Source: Mycolicibacterium tusciae
GTDB lineage: Bacteria > Actinomycetota > Actinomycetes > Mycobacteriales > Mycobacteriaceae
Reading direction: 5' to 3'
DNA length: 64,000 bases
Assembly (NCBI RefSeq): GCF_002086795.1
Contig: NZ_MVIM01000005.1
Coordinates: forward strand, 303,074-367,073
The translations under genes and the position numbers were made by a program. Below, piece after piece: positions 16,162 through 25,958 of the stretch (positions are counted from its first letter, which is position 1; each line of letters starts with the position of its first letter). Below the pieces are notes generated by a model. It was given only the letters and a program-made list of their open reading frames with translations, ran no database searches and was not told the origin of the DNA.

Positions 16162-17520
16162 TTGACCGTCCTCGACGCCCTGGGGCCCGGCGGCGAATAC
16201 CGAACCCGCAAGCGCGAATTGATCACCGACGTCTCCGGCTCCCCGGTCGCCGAGATGACCGTCGTGCCTCCGCTCTATGTGGCGCGCACCGTCAACGCGT
16301 TACGCAAGACGCGGCCCCTGCCCGCCGCGGAGCGCGGGGCGGCACTGGCTCGCGCGGCGACGATGTTCCTGTCCGATGAGATCGCCGGGCTTGACTTCGA
16401 GGGCTACGTCGACATGGCCAGCCGGGTGTCGGGTCTGCCGATCGCGGTGACGCGTGCGGGTGCGCGCAGCGTGGCGGACCAGGTGGCCGCGGTGGACCAA
16501 TCGCTGCGCGCGGCCCAGCCACGTGGCGCCGAACGTGATCACCGGGCGATCTACGGCGGCGGCGCAGTGTGGGCCCGGCGCGGCGAGGTGTTCGCGGTGC
16601 ACGCGTCGGGCAACGCCCCAGGGGTGCACGGACTTTGGCCGCAGGCGCTCGCATTGGGATATCGAGTGGCCGTGCGACCGTCGCGTCGCGAACCCTTCAC
16701 CGGACAGCGATTGATCACCGCTTTGCGCGAGAGTGGATTTCGTGCGGAGGACGTCTGTTATCTGCCTACCGACTACGCGGGTGCCGACGCCATCATTCGT
16801 GCGGCGGATCTTGCGATGGTCTACGGCGGCCAGGACGTGGTCGACAAGTTCGCCTTGGATCCGTCGGTCTGGGTGAACGGACCCGGGCGGGCGAAGATCC
16901 TGGTGACCGCCGATCAGGACTGGCGCGAACATCTCGAGATGATCGTCGAGTCGATTTGCACATTCGGCGGAACGGCGTGCGTCAACGCCACCGCGGTGTT
17001 GGTCGAGGGTGACGCCGCGGCGGTGGCCGACGCGATTGCGGAACGGCTCTCGACTCTGGCTCCGCTGTCGATCAGCGACGAGGCGGCTGTGCTGCCGGTG
17101 ATGTCGACGGCCGCCGCGCGGTCGATCGCGGAATTCCTCGGCGTTCGCGCCGCCGGGACGACGGCCCTGCTGGGCGCCGATCAGGTGGTCGCCGATCTCG
17201 GTGACGGGACCGCCGCCCTGCGCCCTGCTGTTCACCTGCTCCCGCGCCCCGATGCAGTCTGGTTGAACACCGAACTGGCATTCCCGTGCGTGTGGGTGTC
17301 GACGTGGGCGCGCGACAACGGACTCGAACCGCTGCGCCGATCGCTGGTGGTCACCGCGATCACCGAGGACCAGCAGCTGGTGGCCGACCTGGTCGACGAG
17401 CCGTCGATCCCGAACGTCTACGGCGGCCGGTTTCCCACGTGGTTCAGCGCCCCGCACATCCCGCATGACGGGTTTCTCGCCGACTTTTTGATGCGAAACA
17501 AGGGCTTCATCCGAGGCTGA
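16162..17520 (+). CDS. LuxC-type acyl-CoA/acyl-protein reductase
   Basis: The product is 452 residues from a TTG start two bases after the upstream stop. The fold is that of the aldehyde dehydrogenase superfamily in its LuxC branch. There is an NAD(P)-binding part with VFAVHASGNAPG near residue 145, a PSRREPF strand-turn, and the catalytic Cys in FGGTACVNATAV near residue 273. The enzyme should reduce an activated acyl group to an aldehyde. No luxA or luxB is present, so light production is not expected. Coupling with the preceding AMP-ligase gives an acid-to-aldehyde module. Its closeness to the WS/DGAT operon suggests, by inference, supply of fatty aldehyde or alcohol for wax esters. Confidence 0.75.
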   Translation: MTVLDALGPGGEYRTRKRELITDVSGSPVAEMTVVPPLYVARTVNALRKTRPLPAAERGAALARAATMFLSDEIAGLDFEGYVDMASRVSGLPIAVTRAGARSVADQVAAVDQSLRAAQPRGAERDHRAIYGGGAVWARRGEVFAVHASGNAPGVHGLWPQALALGYRVAVRPSRREPFTGQRLITALRESGFRAEDVCYLPTDYAGADAIIRAADLAMVYGGQDVVDKFALDPSVWVNGPGRAKILVTADQDWREHLEMIVESICTFGGTACVNATAVLVEGDAAAVADAIAERLSTLAPLSISDEAAVLPVMSTAAARSIAEFLGVRAAGTTALLGADQVVADLGDGTAALRPAVHLLPRPDAVWLNTELAFPCVWVSTWARDNGLEPLRRSLVVTAITEDQQLVADLVDEPSIPNVYGGRFPTWFSAPHIPHDGFLADFLMRNKGFIRG

Positions 17521-17668
17521 GCCGCGGTCTGTCCACAATGGCGGATTCATCCACAGCCGCGGGGCGGCGCCGACCGTCCGCGGTCTCGATGTCGGCGGCC
17601 CGACGGTCAATGGTGGTGTCACCGACGCGCCGGGTCGCCGGCCGTCGCACGTAATGAAAGGAAGCATC

Positions 17669-18127
17669 ATGTTCGAGACGCCGTTTCACATCGTCGGCAA
17701 TATCGTCACCGATCCGATCCACCGCCAGGTCGGCGAGCAGGAGATGGTCAGGTTCCGCGTCGCCAGCAATTCCCGCCGCCGCACTGCCGAAGGAACATGG
17801 GAGCCGGGTAACTCGTTGTTCGTGACGGTGACCTGCTGGGGCCGCGCGGTCGCCGGTGCCAGCGCCGGACTCGTCAAGGGCGATCCGGTGATCGTCGTCG
17901 GACACGTCTACACGAGCGAGTACGAGGACCGTGACGGCAACCGGCGCTCGTCGGTCGAGGTGCGGGCGACATCCGTTGGGCCAGATCTGGCCCGCTGCAC
18001 CGCCCGCATCGACCGGGCCAAACAACCGGCCGACGCGCAGGTCACCGACCTTGCCGACGAAACCTCCGACGCCAGTGATGATGGCGCCGCCGACGAGTCA
18101 GGCCGGGAGCTGCCACTGTCGGCGTAG
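17669..18127 (+). CDS. Single-stranded DNA-binding protein (SsbB-like, Rv2478c ortholog)
   Basis: OB-fold SSB of 152 residues. The ATG at 17669 is chosen because a GAAAGGA ribosome site precedes it; an in-frame ATG at 17654 overlaps that site. Residues about 1-110 form the OB domain (HIVGNIVTDP, VRFRVASNSRR, FVTVTCWGRAVAG). The C-terminal tail is acidic but lacks the classical DDDIPF-type tip that recruits repair partners, as expected for the second mycobacterial SSB and not for the replicative one. The next gene is the ABC-F ATPase, as in M. tuberculosis. Confidence 0.9.
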   Translation: MFETPFHIVGNIVTDPIHRQVGEQEMVRFRVASNSRRRTAEGTWEPGNSLFVTVTCWGRAVAGASAGLVKGDPVIVVGHVYTSEYEDRDGNRRSSVEVRATSVGPDLARCTARIDRAKQPADAQVTDLADETSDASDDGAADESGRELPLSA

Positions 18128-18223
18128 CCGCAGGCACACGGTCGGCTCGACCGTAGGGGCCACGCCTAGGATGGTCGGCGGCGATAAACGACTCGACCCT
18201 CTTTTGAAAGGCAACACCACGGC

Positions 18224-19897
18224 ATGGCCGAATTCATCTATTCGATGCGGAAGGTCCGCAAGGCGCACGGCGACAAGGTCATCCTTGACGACGTCAGTCT
18301 GAACTTCCTTCCAGGCGCGAAGATCGGCGTTGTCGGTCCTAACGGGGCTGGTAAGTCGAGCGTCTTGCGGATCATGGCCGGGCTCGACACCCCCAACAAC
18401 GGCGACGCGCTGCTACAACCGGGTGCGACGGTCGGCATCCTGATGCAGGAGCCGGAACTCGACGAGACCAAGACGGTCCGCGAGAACGTCGAAGAAGGCG
18501 TTGCGATCAAGGCCAAGCTCAACCGCTACAACGAGGTCGCCGAGCTGATGGCCACCGACTACAGCGATGAGCTGATGGAGGAGATGGGCAAGCTCCAGGA
18601 GGAGCTCGACGCCGCCGACGCGTGGGACATCGACTCCCAGCTCGAACAGGCGATGGATGCGCTGCGCTGCCCACCGGCCGACGAGCCCGTCACCCACCTG
18701 TCCGGTGGCGAGAAGCGACGGGTGGCGCTGTGCAAGCTGCTGCTGTCCAAGCCCGACCTGCTGCTGCTCGACGAGCCGACGAACCACCTCGACGCCGAGA
18801 GCGTTTTGTGGCTCGAACAGCACCTCGCCAGCTACAAGGGCGCCATCCTGGCCGTCACCCACGACCGCTACTTCCTGGACAACGTCGCGGAGTGGATCCT
18901 CGAGCTCGACCGCGGACGCGCTTACCCGTACGAGGGCAACTACTCCACTTATCTGGAGAAGAAGGCTGAGCGCGTCGCCGTTCAGGGTCGCAAGGATGCC
19001 AAGCTGCAGAAGCGACTGCAGGAGGAGCTGGCCTGGGTCCGGTCTGGCGCCAAGGCGCGGCAGGCCAAGAACAAGGCCCGCCTCGGGCGCTACGAAGAGA
19101 TGGTCACGGAGGCGGAGAAGACCCGCAAGCTCGACTTCGAGGAAATTCAGATCCCGGTCGGCCCGCGCCTCGGCAACGTGGTCGTCGAGGTGGAGCATCT
19201 CGACAAAGGTTTCGAGGGACGCACCCTCATCAAGGACCTGTCGTTCACTCTTCCGCGCAACGGAATCGTCGGCGTCATCGGCCCCAACGGTGTCGGTAAG
19301 ACCACGCTGTTCAAGACCATCGTCGGTCTCGAGCAGCCGGACAGCGGCACCGTGAAGGTCGGTGAGACGGTCAAGCTCAGCTACGTCGACCAGAGCCGCG
19401 GCGGTATCGACCCCAAGAAGACCGTGTGGGAAGTGGTTTCCGACAAGCTGGACTACATCGAGGTCGGGCAGAACGAGATCCCGTCCAGGGCGTATGTCTC
19501 GGCGTTCGGTTTCAAGGGGCCGGATCAGCAGAAACCCGCCGGCGTGCTGTCGGGTGGTGAACGCAACCGGCTCAACCTCGCGCTCACCCTCAAAGAGGGC
19601 GGCAACCTGATTCTGCTCGACGAGCCGACCAACGACCTCGACGTCGAAACGCTGTCCTCGCTCGAGAACGCGCTGGAGAATTTCCCCGGCTGTGCAGTCG
19701 TGATCTCGCACGATCGTTGGTTCCTCGACCGCACGTGCACGCACATCCTGGCGTGGGAGGGCGACGACGACAACGAGGCCAAGTGGTTCTGGTTCGAGGG
19801 CAACTTCGGCGGCTACGAGGAGAACAAGATCGAGCGGCTCGGTGCCGACGCGGCACGTCCGCACAGGGTGACCCACCGCCGCCTCACGCGAGACTAG
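18224..19897 (+). CDS. ettA: ABC-F translation factor EttA-like (Rv2477c ortholog)
   Basis: Soluble twin-ATPase of 557 residues that binds the ribosomal E site and gates translation according to ATP level. The first cassette has GPNGAGKS near residue 42 and LSGGEKRR near 163. The second has GPNGVGKT near 352 and LSGGERNR near 442. Both Walker B regions read LLLDEPTNHLD or LLDEPTNDLD. An arm and a charged linker of about 80 residues lie between the cassettes. No membrane segments are present, ruling out a transporter. A GAAAGG ribosome site lies before the ATG. The C-terminus ends in a basic tail. Confidence 0.93.
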   Translation: MAEFIYSMRKVRKAHGDKVILDDVSLNFLPGAKIGVVGPNGAGKSSVLRIMAGLDTPNNGDALLQPGATVGILMQEPELDETKTVRENVEEGVAIKAKLNRYNEVAELMATDYSDELMEEMGKLQEELDAADAWDIDSQLEQAMDALRCPPADEPVTHLSGGEKRRVALCKLLLSKPDLLLLDEPTNHLDAESVLWLEQHLASYKGAILAVTHDRYFLDNVAEWILELDRGRAYPYEGNYSTYLEKKAERVAVQGRKDAKLQKRLQEELAWVRSGAKARQAKNKARLGRYEEMVTEAEKTRKLDFEEIQIPVGPRLGNVVVEVEHLDKGFEGRTLIKDLSFTLPRNGIVGVIGPNGVGKTTLFKTIVGLEQPDSGTVKVGETVKLSYVDQSRGGIDPKKTVWEVVSDKLDYIEVGQNEIPSRAYVSAFGFKGPDQQKPAGVLSGGERNRLNLALTLKEGGNLILLDEPTNDLDVETLSSLENALENFPGCAVVISHDRWFLDRTCTHILAWEGDDDNEAKWFWFEGNFGGYEENKIERLGADAARPHRVTHRRLTRD

Positions 19898-19990
19898 TGT
19901 CCATCGTGCGGACCACGTGGTCGCCTGCTCGTCGAGCCGGCGACGACGTCCAATGACGGGCGGTCCACGGGTACAGGCGAGGAGCGTCGC

Positions 19991-22900
19991 ATGTCGGTGA
20001 ATCCGGGAGCCATCGGCGGACCAGCTGGTCCCGGTCGCGCCGGACCTTCAGCACCACACGCGCTGAGCCCGGAAGACGTCGCGCGGCTCGCGCACGCCTA
20101 TCTCGACACCTACCGCGGCCCCCACGATGCACCGGCATCCGACGCGTCGCTGACCCTGCCGGTAGACATGTCGTCGCGCCAGATGATGGGCCCGGCGCTG
20201 GTGACCGCGCATCATCGCCTGGGGCAGCGTCGGGCGGCCGGCGAAACCCGGGTCGCGGTGTACGGCGGGGACGACCCGACGGGATTCGGTCCGGCGATGC
20301 AGGTCGTCACTGATTACAGCCCGATGGTGATGGATTCGGTGACAGTGCTGCTGCACCGATTCGGCGTCTCGTACTCGGCGATCATGAACCCCGTCTTCCG
20401 AGTGCGCCGAAGCCCGAACGGCGATCTGCTGGACATCCGGCCGTCCGCCGACTCGGCGGCGTCTCGTGAAGGCGTCGATGAGTCCTGGATCCATGTTCAA
20501 CTCGGCCAAGCCGCGGACAGCGGCGCGCTCACCCAGGTTGCCCAGTTGCTGCCCGGCGTCCTGGCCGATGCCCGACAGGTCGCGCTGGACTCCAACGCGA
20601 TGGGTGCCTCGATGCGCCAGCTGGCGTTCGAGCTCGACAACGACCACAACGGCCGATTCCCCGGACGGGATCGCAAAGACGTTGCAGCGCTACTGCGTTG
20701 GCTCGCCGACGGGCACTTCGTGCTGCTCGGCTACCAACGCTGCTCCGTTGACAATGGTCGCTCTTCGGTAGACCCGGCGAGCCGGCTCGGCGTACTCCGG
20801 CTGCGCCAGGATGTGCTGCCGCAGCTGACGCACAGCGACGAGCTGCTTGCGCTGGCTCAGGCGACCATCCCCAGCTACCTTCGCTACGGCGCGTACCCCT
20901 ACATCGTCGTCGTACGCGAGCAGTTGGGTCCGACGGTGATAGAACACCGTTTCGTCGGCCTGTTCACCGTTGCGGCGACCAATGCCAATGTGCTTGAAAT
21001 ACCGCTGATTTCCGGGCGAGTGCGCGAGGCGTTGGCGCTGTCGCAGCGCGATCCGAGTCACCCGGGCCAGTTGCTGCTCGACATCATCCAGACCATTCCC
21101 CGTTCGGAGCTGTTCGCGCTGTCGGCACGGGCACTGCTCGACATGGTCAAGGCGGTCGTCGACCTCGGGTCGCGGCGCCGCACCCTGCTGTTCATGCGGG
21201 CCGATTCGCTTGCCCATTTCGTCTCGTGTCTGGTGTACCTGCCCCGTGACCGCTACACCACCGACGTGCGGCTGGAGATGCAGAACATCCTGGTCCGCGA
21301 GCTCGGCGGGGTAAGCATCGAGTACACCGCGCGTGTCAGCGAATCGCCATGGGCCGTTGTGCATTTCACGGTACGTATGCCCGATGGCTCGCGTCCGGCG
21401 GACATCGATGCCTCGATGGAGAACGAAACCCGCATTCAGGGTCTGCTGACCGAGGCGGCTCGCACATGGGGTGACCTGCTGACCGGTGCGGTCAGGACCG
21501 GTTCCATCGACCAAGCCAAGGCAGCGCACTATGCGTCGGCGTTCTCGGAGTCCTACAAACAGGCCTTCGCCCCGCATGAAGCGATCAACGACATCGCCAT
21601 CATCGAAGAGCTGCAGGACAATTCGATCAAGCCAGTTCTCCTGGACGCCGTCGAGGAACACATCGCGCAGCTCACCCTGTATCTCGGTGGGCAGTCCGCC
21701 TCCCTGAGTGCCCTACTGCCGATGTTGCAATCGATGGGTGTCGTGGTGCTCGAGGAACGGCCGTTCACCGTGACCCGACCCGACGGCTTGCCGGTCTGGA
21801 TCTATCAATTCAAGATGTCGCCGCACAGTTCCATACCGGAGGTGCCACCGGGCCCTGAACGCGATGCCGCCCAGACGCGCTTCGCCGATGCGGTGACCGC
21901 GATCTGGCACGGCCGCGCCGAGATCGACCGGTTCAACGAACTCGTCCTGCGGGCCGGCCTCACCTGGCAGCAGGTAGCCGTTGTGCGCAGCTATGCAAAA
22001 TATTTGAAGCAGTCGGGTTTTCCGTACAGCCAGTCACACATCGAGAGCGTGATCAACGACAACGCCGCGACGGCGCGGTCGCTGGTCGAGCTGTTCGAGG
22101 CGCTATTCAGTCCGACCTCCCCGACGGAAGACGCGCCGCGACGACGCGACGCCCAGGCCGCCGCAGCAGCCGTCGCCGCCGACATCGACGCCTTGGTCAG
22201 TCTCGACACCGACCGAGTCCTGCGCGCGTTCGCGTCGATGATTCAGGCCACGCTGCGCACCAACTACTTCGTCACCCGGCGGGAGTCCGCACGCGCACGA
22301 AACGTCCTGTCCTTCAAGCTGAACCCCGGCCTGATCGACGAACTCCCGCTGCCGCGGCCCAGATTCGAGATCTTCGTGTACTCGCCGCGCGTCGAGGGCG
22401 TACACCTGCGATTCGGGCATGTGGCCCGCGGCGGACTGCGCTGGTCGGATCGCAGGGAGGACTTCCGCACCGAGATCCTCGGTCTCGTAAAGGCTCAGGC
22501 GGTGAAGAACGCCGTCATCGTGCCGGTCGGCGCCAAGGGTGGGTTCGTCGTCAAGGACCCGCCCCCGGCCACCGGCGACGCCGCAGCCGACCGCGACGCC
22601 CAACGCAACGAGGGCGTGGCGTGCTACCGACTCTTCATCTCAGGTCTGCTCGACGTCACCGACAACGTCGACAAGGTCACCGGGGCGGTCGTGACGCCGG
22701 CCGACGTGGTGCGCAGGGACGGCGACGACGCCTATCTCGTGGTCGCCGCCGACAAGGGCACCGCCACGTTCTCGGACATCGCCAACGAGGTGGCGCTGTC
22801 CTACGGTTTCTGGCTCGGCGACGCCTTCGCGTCGGGCGGATCGGTGGGCTACGACCACAAAGCGATGGGTATCACCGCCAAAGGTGCGTGGGAATCGGTC

Positions 22901-24874
22901 AAACGCCATTTCAGGGAGATGGGCGTCGACACACAGTCGGAGGACTTCACCGTCGTCGGTGTCGGGGATATGAGCGGCGACGTGTTCGGCAACGGGATGC
23001 TGCTGTCCAAGCACATTCGGCTGCTCGCCGCCTTCGACCATCGGCACATCTTCATCGATCCGGATCCCGACGCGGCGAGATCCTGGGACGAGCGCAAGCG
23101 GCTCTTCGAACTTCCGCGGTCCAGCTGGGAGGACTACGAGACTTCGCTGATCAGCGAGGGCGGCGGTGTCTACAGCAGGGAACAGAAGGCCATCCCGATC
23201 AGTCCGCAGGCTCGCGCCGCGCTGGGCATCGAGGACGGCGTCGAGGAACTCACCCCACCCGCCCTGATGAAGGCGATCCTGAAGGCGCCGGCGGATCTGC
23301 TGTTCAACGGAGGCATCGGCACCTACATCAAGGCCGAAAGCGAATCGGACGCCGACGTCGGCGATCGCGCCAACGATCCCGTGCGGGTCAACGGTAATCA
23401 GGTGCGCGCCAAGGTGATCGGCGAAGGTGGCAACCTGGGCGTGACATCGCTGGGACGCATCGAGTTCGATCTCACCGGTGGCCGGATCAACACCGACGCG
23501 TTGGACAACTCGGCGGGCGTCGACTGCTCCGACCACGAGGTCAACATCAAGATCCTGATCGACTCGCTCGTCACCGCCGGCAAGGTCAAGCCCGAGGACC
23601 GTACCGAACTGCTGCTGTCGATGACGGACGAGGTCGGTCGTCTGGTGCTCAAGGACAACGTGGATCAGAACGACCTGCTGGGCACCAGTCGCGCGAACGC
23701 GGCAAGCCTGCTGAACGTGCACGCGCGCATGATCAAGGATTTCGCGCGAGATCGCGGCTTGAACCGGGAACTCGAGGCGTTGCCATCCGAGAAGGAGATC
23801 GTGCGCCGCACCGAGATCGGAATCGGTTTGACTTCACCGGAACTCGCGACGCTGATGGCTCACGTCAAACTCGCTCTCAAGGACGACGTGCTCGCCAGCG
23901 ACCTGCCCGATCAGGACGCGTTCGCTGCCCGCCTGCCGCTGTATTTCCCGCTCAGGCTTCGCGAGGAGTTCACCGCCGACATCCGTACGCACCAACTGCG
24001 TCGGGAGATCGTCACCACGATGCTGGTGAACGACCTCGTCGACACCAGCGGCATCAGCTATGCCTACCGGGTCGCCGAAGACGTCGGCGTGGGGCCGGTG
24101 GACGCGGTCCGAAGCTATGCGGCGACCGACGCCATCTTCCGGATCGGCGAGGTGTTGCGTCAGATCCGCGCGGCCAGCGAAAGCGGGGTCTCGGTGGTGG
24201 TGTCGGACCGGATGACATTGGATCTGCGGCGGCTCATCGACCGGGCCGGGCGCTGGCTGCTCAATTACCGGCCGCAACCACTGGCGGTAGGCGCCGAGAT
24301 CAATCGGTTCGCGGCCAAAGTCGCCGCCTTGACTCCGCGCATGTCGGAGTGGCTCCGCGGCGACGACCAGGCGATCGTGGCCAAGGAGGCCGGCGAGTTC
24401 AGTTCGCAGGGAGTGTCTTCCGACCTGGCCTACATGATCGCGACGGGGCTGTACCAGTACAGCCTGCTCGACGTCATCGACATCGCGGACATTGTCGACC
24501 GCGAACCGGCCGAGGTCGCGGACACGTACTTCGCGTTGATGGATCACTTCAACACCGACAGCCTGCTCACGGCGGTGTCACGGCTCGAACGCGATGACCG
24601 TTGGCATTCTTTGGCGCGGTTGGCGATTCGCGACGACATCTACGGTTCGCTACGTGCATTGTGCTTCGACGTGCTGGCGGTGGGCGAGCCCGACGAGACC
24701 GGCGAGGAGAAGATCGCCGAGTGGGAGTCGACCAACAGTTCGCGCGTCGGCCGTGCGCGGCGGACGCTCGCCGAGATCTACGAGGGCGGAGAACTCGACC
24801 TGGCCACCCTGTCGGTGGCCGCCCGCCAGATTCGCAGCATGACTCGGACGAGTGGAACGGGGACGTCTGGGTGA
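19991..24874 (+). CDS. gdh: NAD-specific glutamate dehydrogenase, 180-kDa class
   Basis: Oxidative deamination of glutamate to 2-oxoglutarate with NAD. The product is 1627 residues, the size of the L_180 class found in mycobacteria (Rv2476c 1624 residues). The N-terminal half carries ACT-like regulatory regions. The catalytic core around residues 810-1270 includes [32 protein letters not shown] and the dinucleotide-binding [17 protein letters not shown]. The C-terminal region is helical. In M. tuberculosis this enzyme is inhibited by the FHA protein GarA, which is established for the family and not visible here. The ATG at 19991 follows GGCGAGGAG. The stop overlaps the thioesterase start. Confidence 0.95.
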   Translation: MSVNPGAIGGPAGPGRAGPSAPHALSPEDVARLAHAYLDTYRGPHDAPASDASLTLPVDMSSRQMMGPALVTAHHRLGQRRAAGETRVAVYGGDDPTGFGPAMQVVTDYSPMVMDSVTVLLHRFGVSYSAIMNPVFRVRRSPNGDLLDIRPSADSAASREGVDESWIHVQLGQAADSGALTQVAQLLPGVLADARQVALDSNAMGASMRQLAFELDNDHNGRFPGRDRKDVAALLRWLADGHFVLLGYQRCSVDNGRSSVDPASRLGVLRLRQDVLPQLTHSDELLALAQATIPSYLRYGAYPYIVVVREQLGPTVIEHRFVGLFTVAATNANVLEIPLISGRVREALALSQRDPSHPGQLLLDIIQTIPRSELFALSARALLDMVKAVVDLGSRRRTLLFMRADSLAHFVSCLVYLPRDRYTTDVRLEMQNILVRELGGVSIEYTARVSESPWAVVHFTVRMPDGSRPADIDASMENETRIQGLLTEAARTWGDLLTGAVRTGSIDQAKAAHYASAFSESYKQAFAPHEAINDIAIIEELQDNSIKPVLLDAVEEHIAQLTLYLGGQSASLSALLPMLQSMGVVVLEERPFTVTRPDGLPVWIYQFKMSPHSSIPEVPPGPERDAAQTRFADAVTAIWHGRAEIDRFNELVLRAGLTWQQVAVVRSYAKYLKQSGFPYSQSHIESVINDNAATARSLVELFEALFSPTSPTEDAPRRRDAQAAAAAVAADIDALVSLDTDRVLRAFASMIQATLRTNYFVTRRESARARNVLSFKLNPGLIDELPLPRPRFEIFVYSPRVEGVHLRFGHVARGGLRWSDRREDFRTEILGLVKAQAVKNAVIVPVGAKGGFVVKDPPPATGDAAADRDAQRNEGVACYRLFISGLLDVTDNVDKVTGAVVTPADVVRRDGDDAYLVVAADKGTATFSDIANEVALSYGFWLGDAFASGGSVGYDHKAMGITAKGAWESVKRHFREMGVDTQSEDFTVVGVGDMSGDVFGNGMLLSKHIRLLAAFDHRHIFIDPDPDAARSWDERKRLFELPRSSWEDYETSLISEGGGVYSREQKAIPISPQARAALGIEDGVEELTPPALMKAILKAPADLLFNGGIGTYIKAESESDADVGDRANDPVRVNGNQVRAKVIGEGGNLGVTSLGRIEFDLTGGRINTDALDNSAGVDCSDHEVNIKILIDSLVTAGKVKPEDRTELLLSMTDEVGRLVLKDNVDQNDLLGTSRANAASLLNVHARMIKDFARDRGLNRELEALPSEKEIVRRTEIGIGLTSPELATLMAHVKLALKDDVLASDLPDQDAFAARLPLYFPLRLREEFTADIRTHQLRREIVTTMLVNDLVDTSGISYAYRVAEDVGVGPVDAVRSYAATDAIFRIGEVLRQIRAASESGVSVVVSDRMTLDLRRLIDRAGRWLLNYRPQPLAVGAEINRFAAKVAALTPRMSEWLRGDDQAIVAKEAGEFSSQGVSSDLAYMIATGLYQYSLLDVIDIADIVDREPAEVADTYFALMDHFNTDSLLTAVSRLERDDRWHSLARLAIRDDIYGSLRALCFDVLAVGEPDETGEEKIAEWESTNSSRVGRARRTLAEIYEGGELDLATLSVAARQIRSMTRTSGTGTSG

Positions 24875-25284
24875 CACATGGTTTTGTAGCGCCCGTGCAC
24901 GTCCGTTGGTCGGACATCGACATGTATCAGCACATCAACCACGCGACTATGGTCACACTCCTCGAAGAGGCCCGGATCCCGTTTCTGCGTGAGCCGTTCG
25001 GCCCTGAGATCGACACCATCGGCCTGCTGATCGCGGACGTGCACATCTCCTATAAGGCGCAGGTGCGATTGATCGATTCGCCCTTGCAGGTGACGATGTG
25101 GACGAAGAAGGTGCGGTCCGTCGATTTCACCATCGGATACGAAGTGCGGCCGGTCGGTGCGTCTCCCGACTCGAAACCCGCAGTGATCGCCGATACGCAG
25201 CTGGCCGCCGTACATATCAAAGAGCAAAGACTGCAACGACTTTCGGATGTTCAGAAGGCGTATTTGCAGCAATGGTTGAGATGA
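24871..25284 (+). CDS. Hotdog-fold acyl-CoA thioesterase (Rv2475c-like)
   Basis: Small 137-residue hotdog protein that starts with the GTG at 24871, overlapping the gdh stop. The motif [25 protein letters not shown] is the 4-hydroxybenzoyl-CoA thioesterase signature, with the catalytic Asp (SDID) and the NH pair. Strands with ISYKAQVRL and [11 protein letters not shown] complete the fold. It probably hydrolyses acyl-CoA in the cytosol; the chain length is not evident. It is translationally linked to gdh and to the following gene by ATGA, an arrangement shared with M. tuberculosis. Confidence 0.88.
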   Translation: MTHGFVAPVHVRWSDIDMYQHINHATMVTLLEEARIPFLREPFGPEIDTIGLLIADVHISYKAQVRLIDSPLQVTMWTKKVRSVDFTIGYEVRPVGASPDSKPAVIADTQLAAVHIKEQRLQRLSDVQKAYLQQWLR

Positions 25285-25940
25285 CTCAACCCGAGCGCGG
25301 TATTTGGCTGGATGACGCCTCCAATCGCGAAGACCTCGCGACGTTCGTCGAGCGCGCCTTGCGGCTGGACGACGCGGCGGTGATCCGGTTGCGTGAGCGC
25401 GAGGGCGGTCTGGTCACGGCCTGGGTGTCGACCGGGTTCGACGTGCTGGCCAGTCGTGTGGTGGCCGGTGAAGTCAAGCCTGCCGACCTGTCCGTGGGCG
25501 CCGACGCGTTGGCCGCGGGTCTGACCGCGATGGATGCCAGCGGATATGTCGAGACGGGCTTCGCGATGGACTCCGCGTGGCGCGGTGCGTTGCCGCCCGA
25601 GTCGGGCTTCGAGCACCTCGACGACGTGCCCGCCGGTGTCATGCTCGACCTGGCGCAGCGAGGAATGGCGCTCGCCAAGGAGCATTCCAGCTCGCATGGT
25701 CCACCCGCGTCGCTGCTGGACCAGGAGGTAGTCGCGGTCATCGCCGGCGACACCAGCGTTGGTATACCGATGCGCTGTGTATTCGCCTTGACCGCAATGG
25801 GTTTCCTGCCGCAATCGGGTGATGCCGTCGGGGGCGACGAGATCGTGCGAGTGCGTGCGCTTCCGACCTGGCTGCGCGTCGACGCGCGCTTCGGTTCGGT
25901 TTTCCGGCGGCGTGGCGACCCGGCATTGGTTCTGCGGTAA
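25281..25940 (+). CDS. Conserved mycobacterial protein (Rv2474c-like), function unknown
   Basis: The product is 219 residues from the ATG at 25281 that overlaps the thioesterase stop; an ATG nine bases upstream is also possible. It has no membrane segment or signal peptide. The N-terminal half looks like an alpha/beta domain (LDDAAVIRLRE, VTAWVSTGFDVLASRVV). The middle holds a helix with VMLDLAQRGMALAKEHS and the C-terminal half ends in strands with basic residues. The pattern matches the uncharacterised Rv2474c family of actinobacteria. Coupling to gdh and the thioesterase is the only clue to its role. Confidence 0.75.
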   Translation: MTQPERGIWLDDASNREDLATFVERALRLDDAAVIRLREREGGLVTAWVSTGFDVLASRVVAGEVKPADLSVGADALAAGLTAMDASGYVETGFAMDSAWRGALPPESGFEHLDDVPAGVMLDLAQRGMALAKEHSSSHGPPASLLDQEVVAVIAGDTSVGIPMRCVFALTAMGFLPQSGDAVGGDEIVRVRALPTWLRVDARFGSVFRRRGDPALVLR

Positions 25941-25958
25941 CAGCCTCTTCGCGGAGAC

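Noticed and set aside
15065..17520. Bioluminescence operon
   Set aside because: Only ligase- and reductase-type genes are present; no luciferase subunits or transferase are nearby.
18413..19876. 487-residue minus-strand frame over the ABC-F gene
   Set aside because: It is antisense to a gene with all ABC motifs and has no start signal.
19898..19990. Hairpin GTCGCC/GGCGAC between the ABC-F and gdh genes as a terminator
   Set aside because: There is no U-tract after it, and hairpins of this quality are common in GC-rich DNA.
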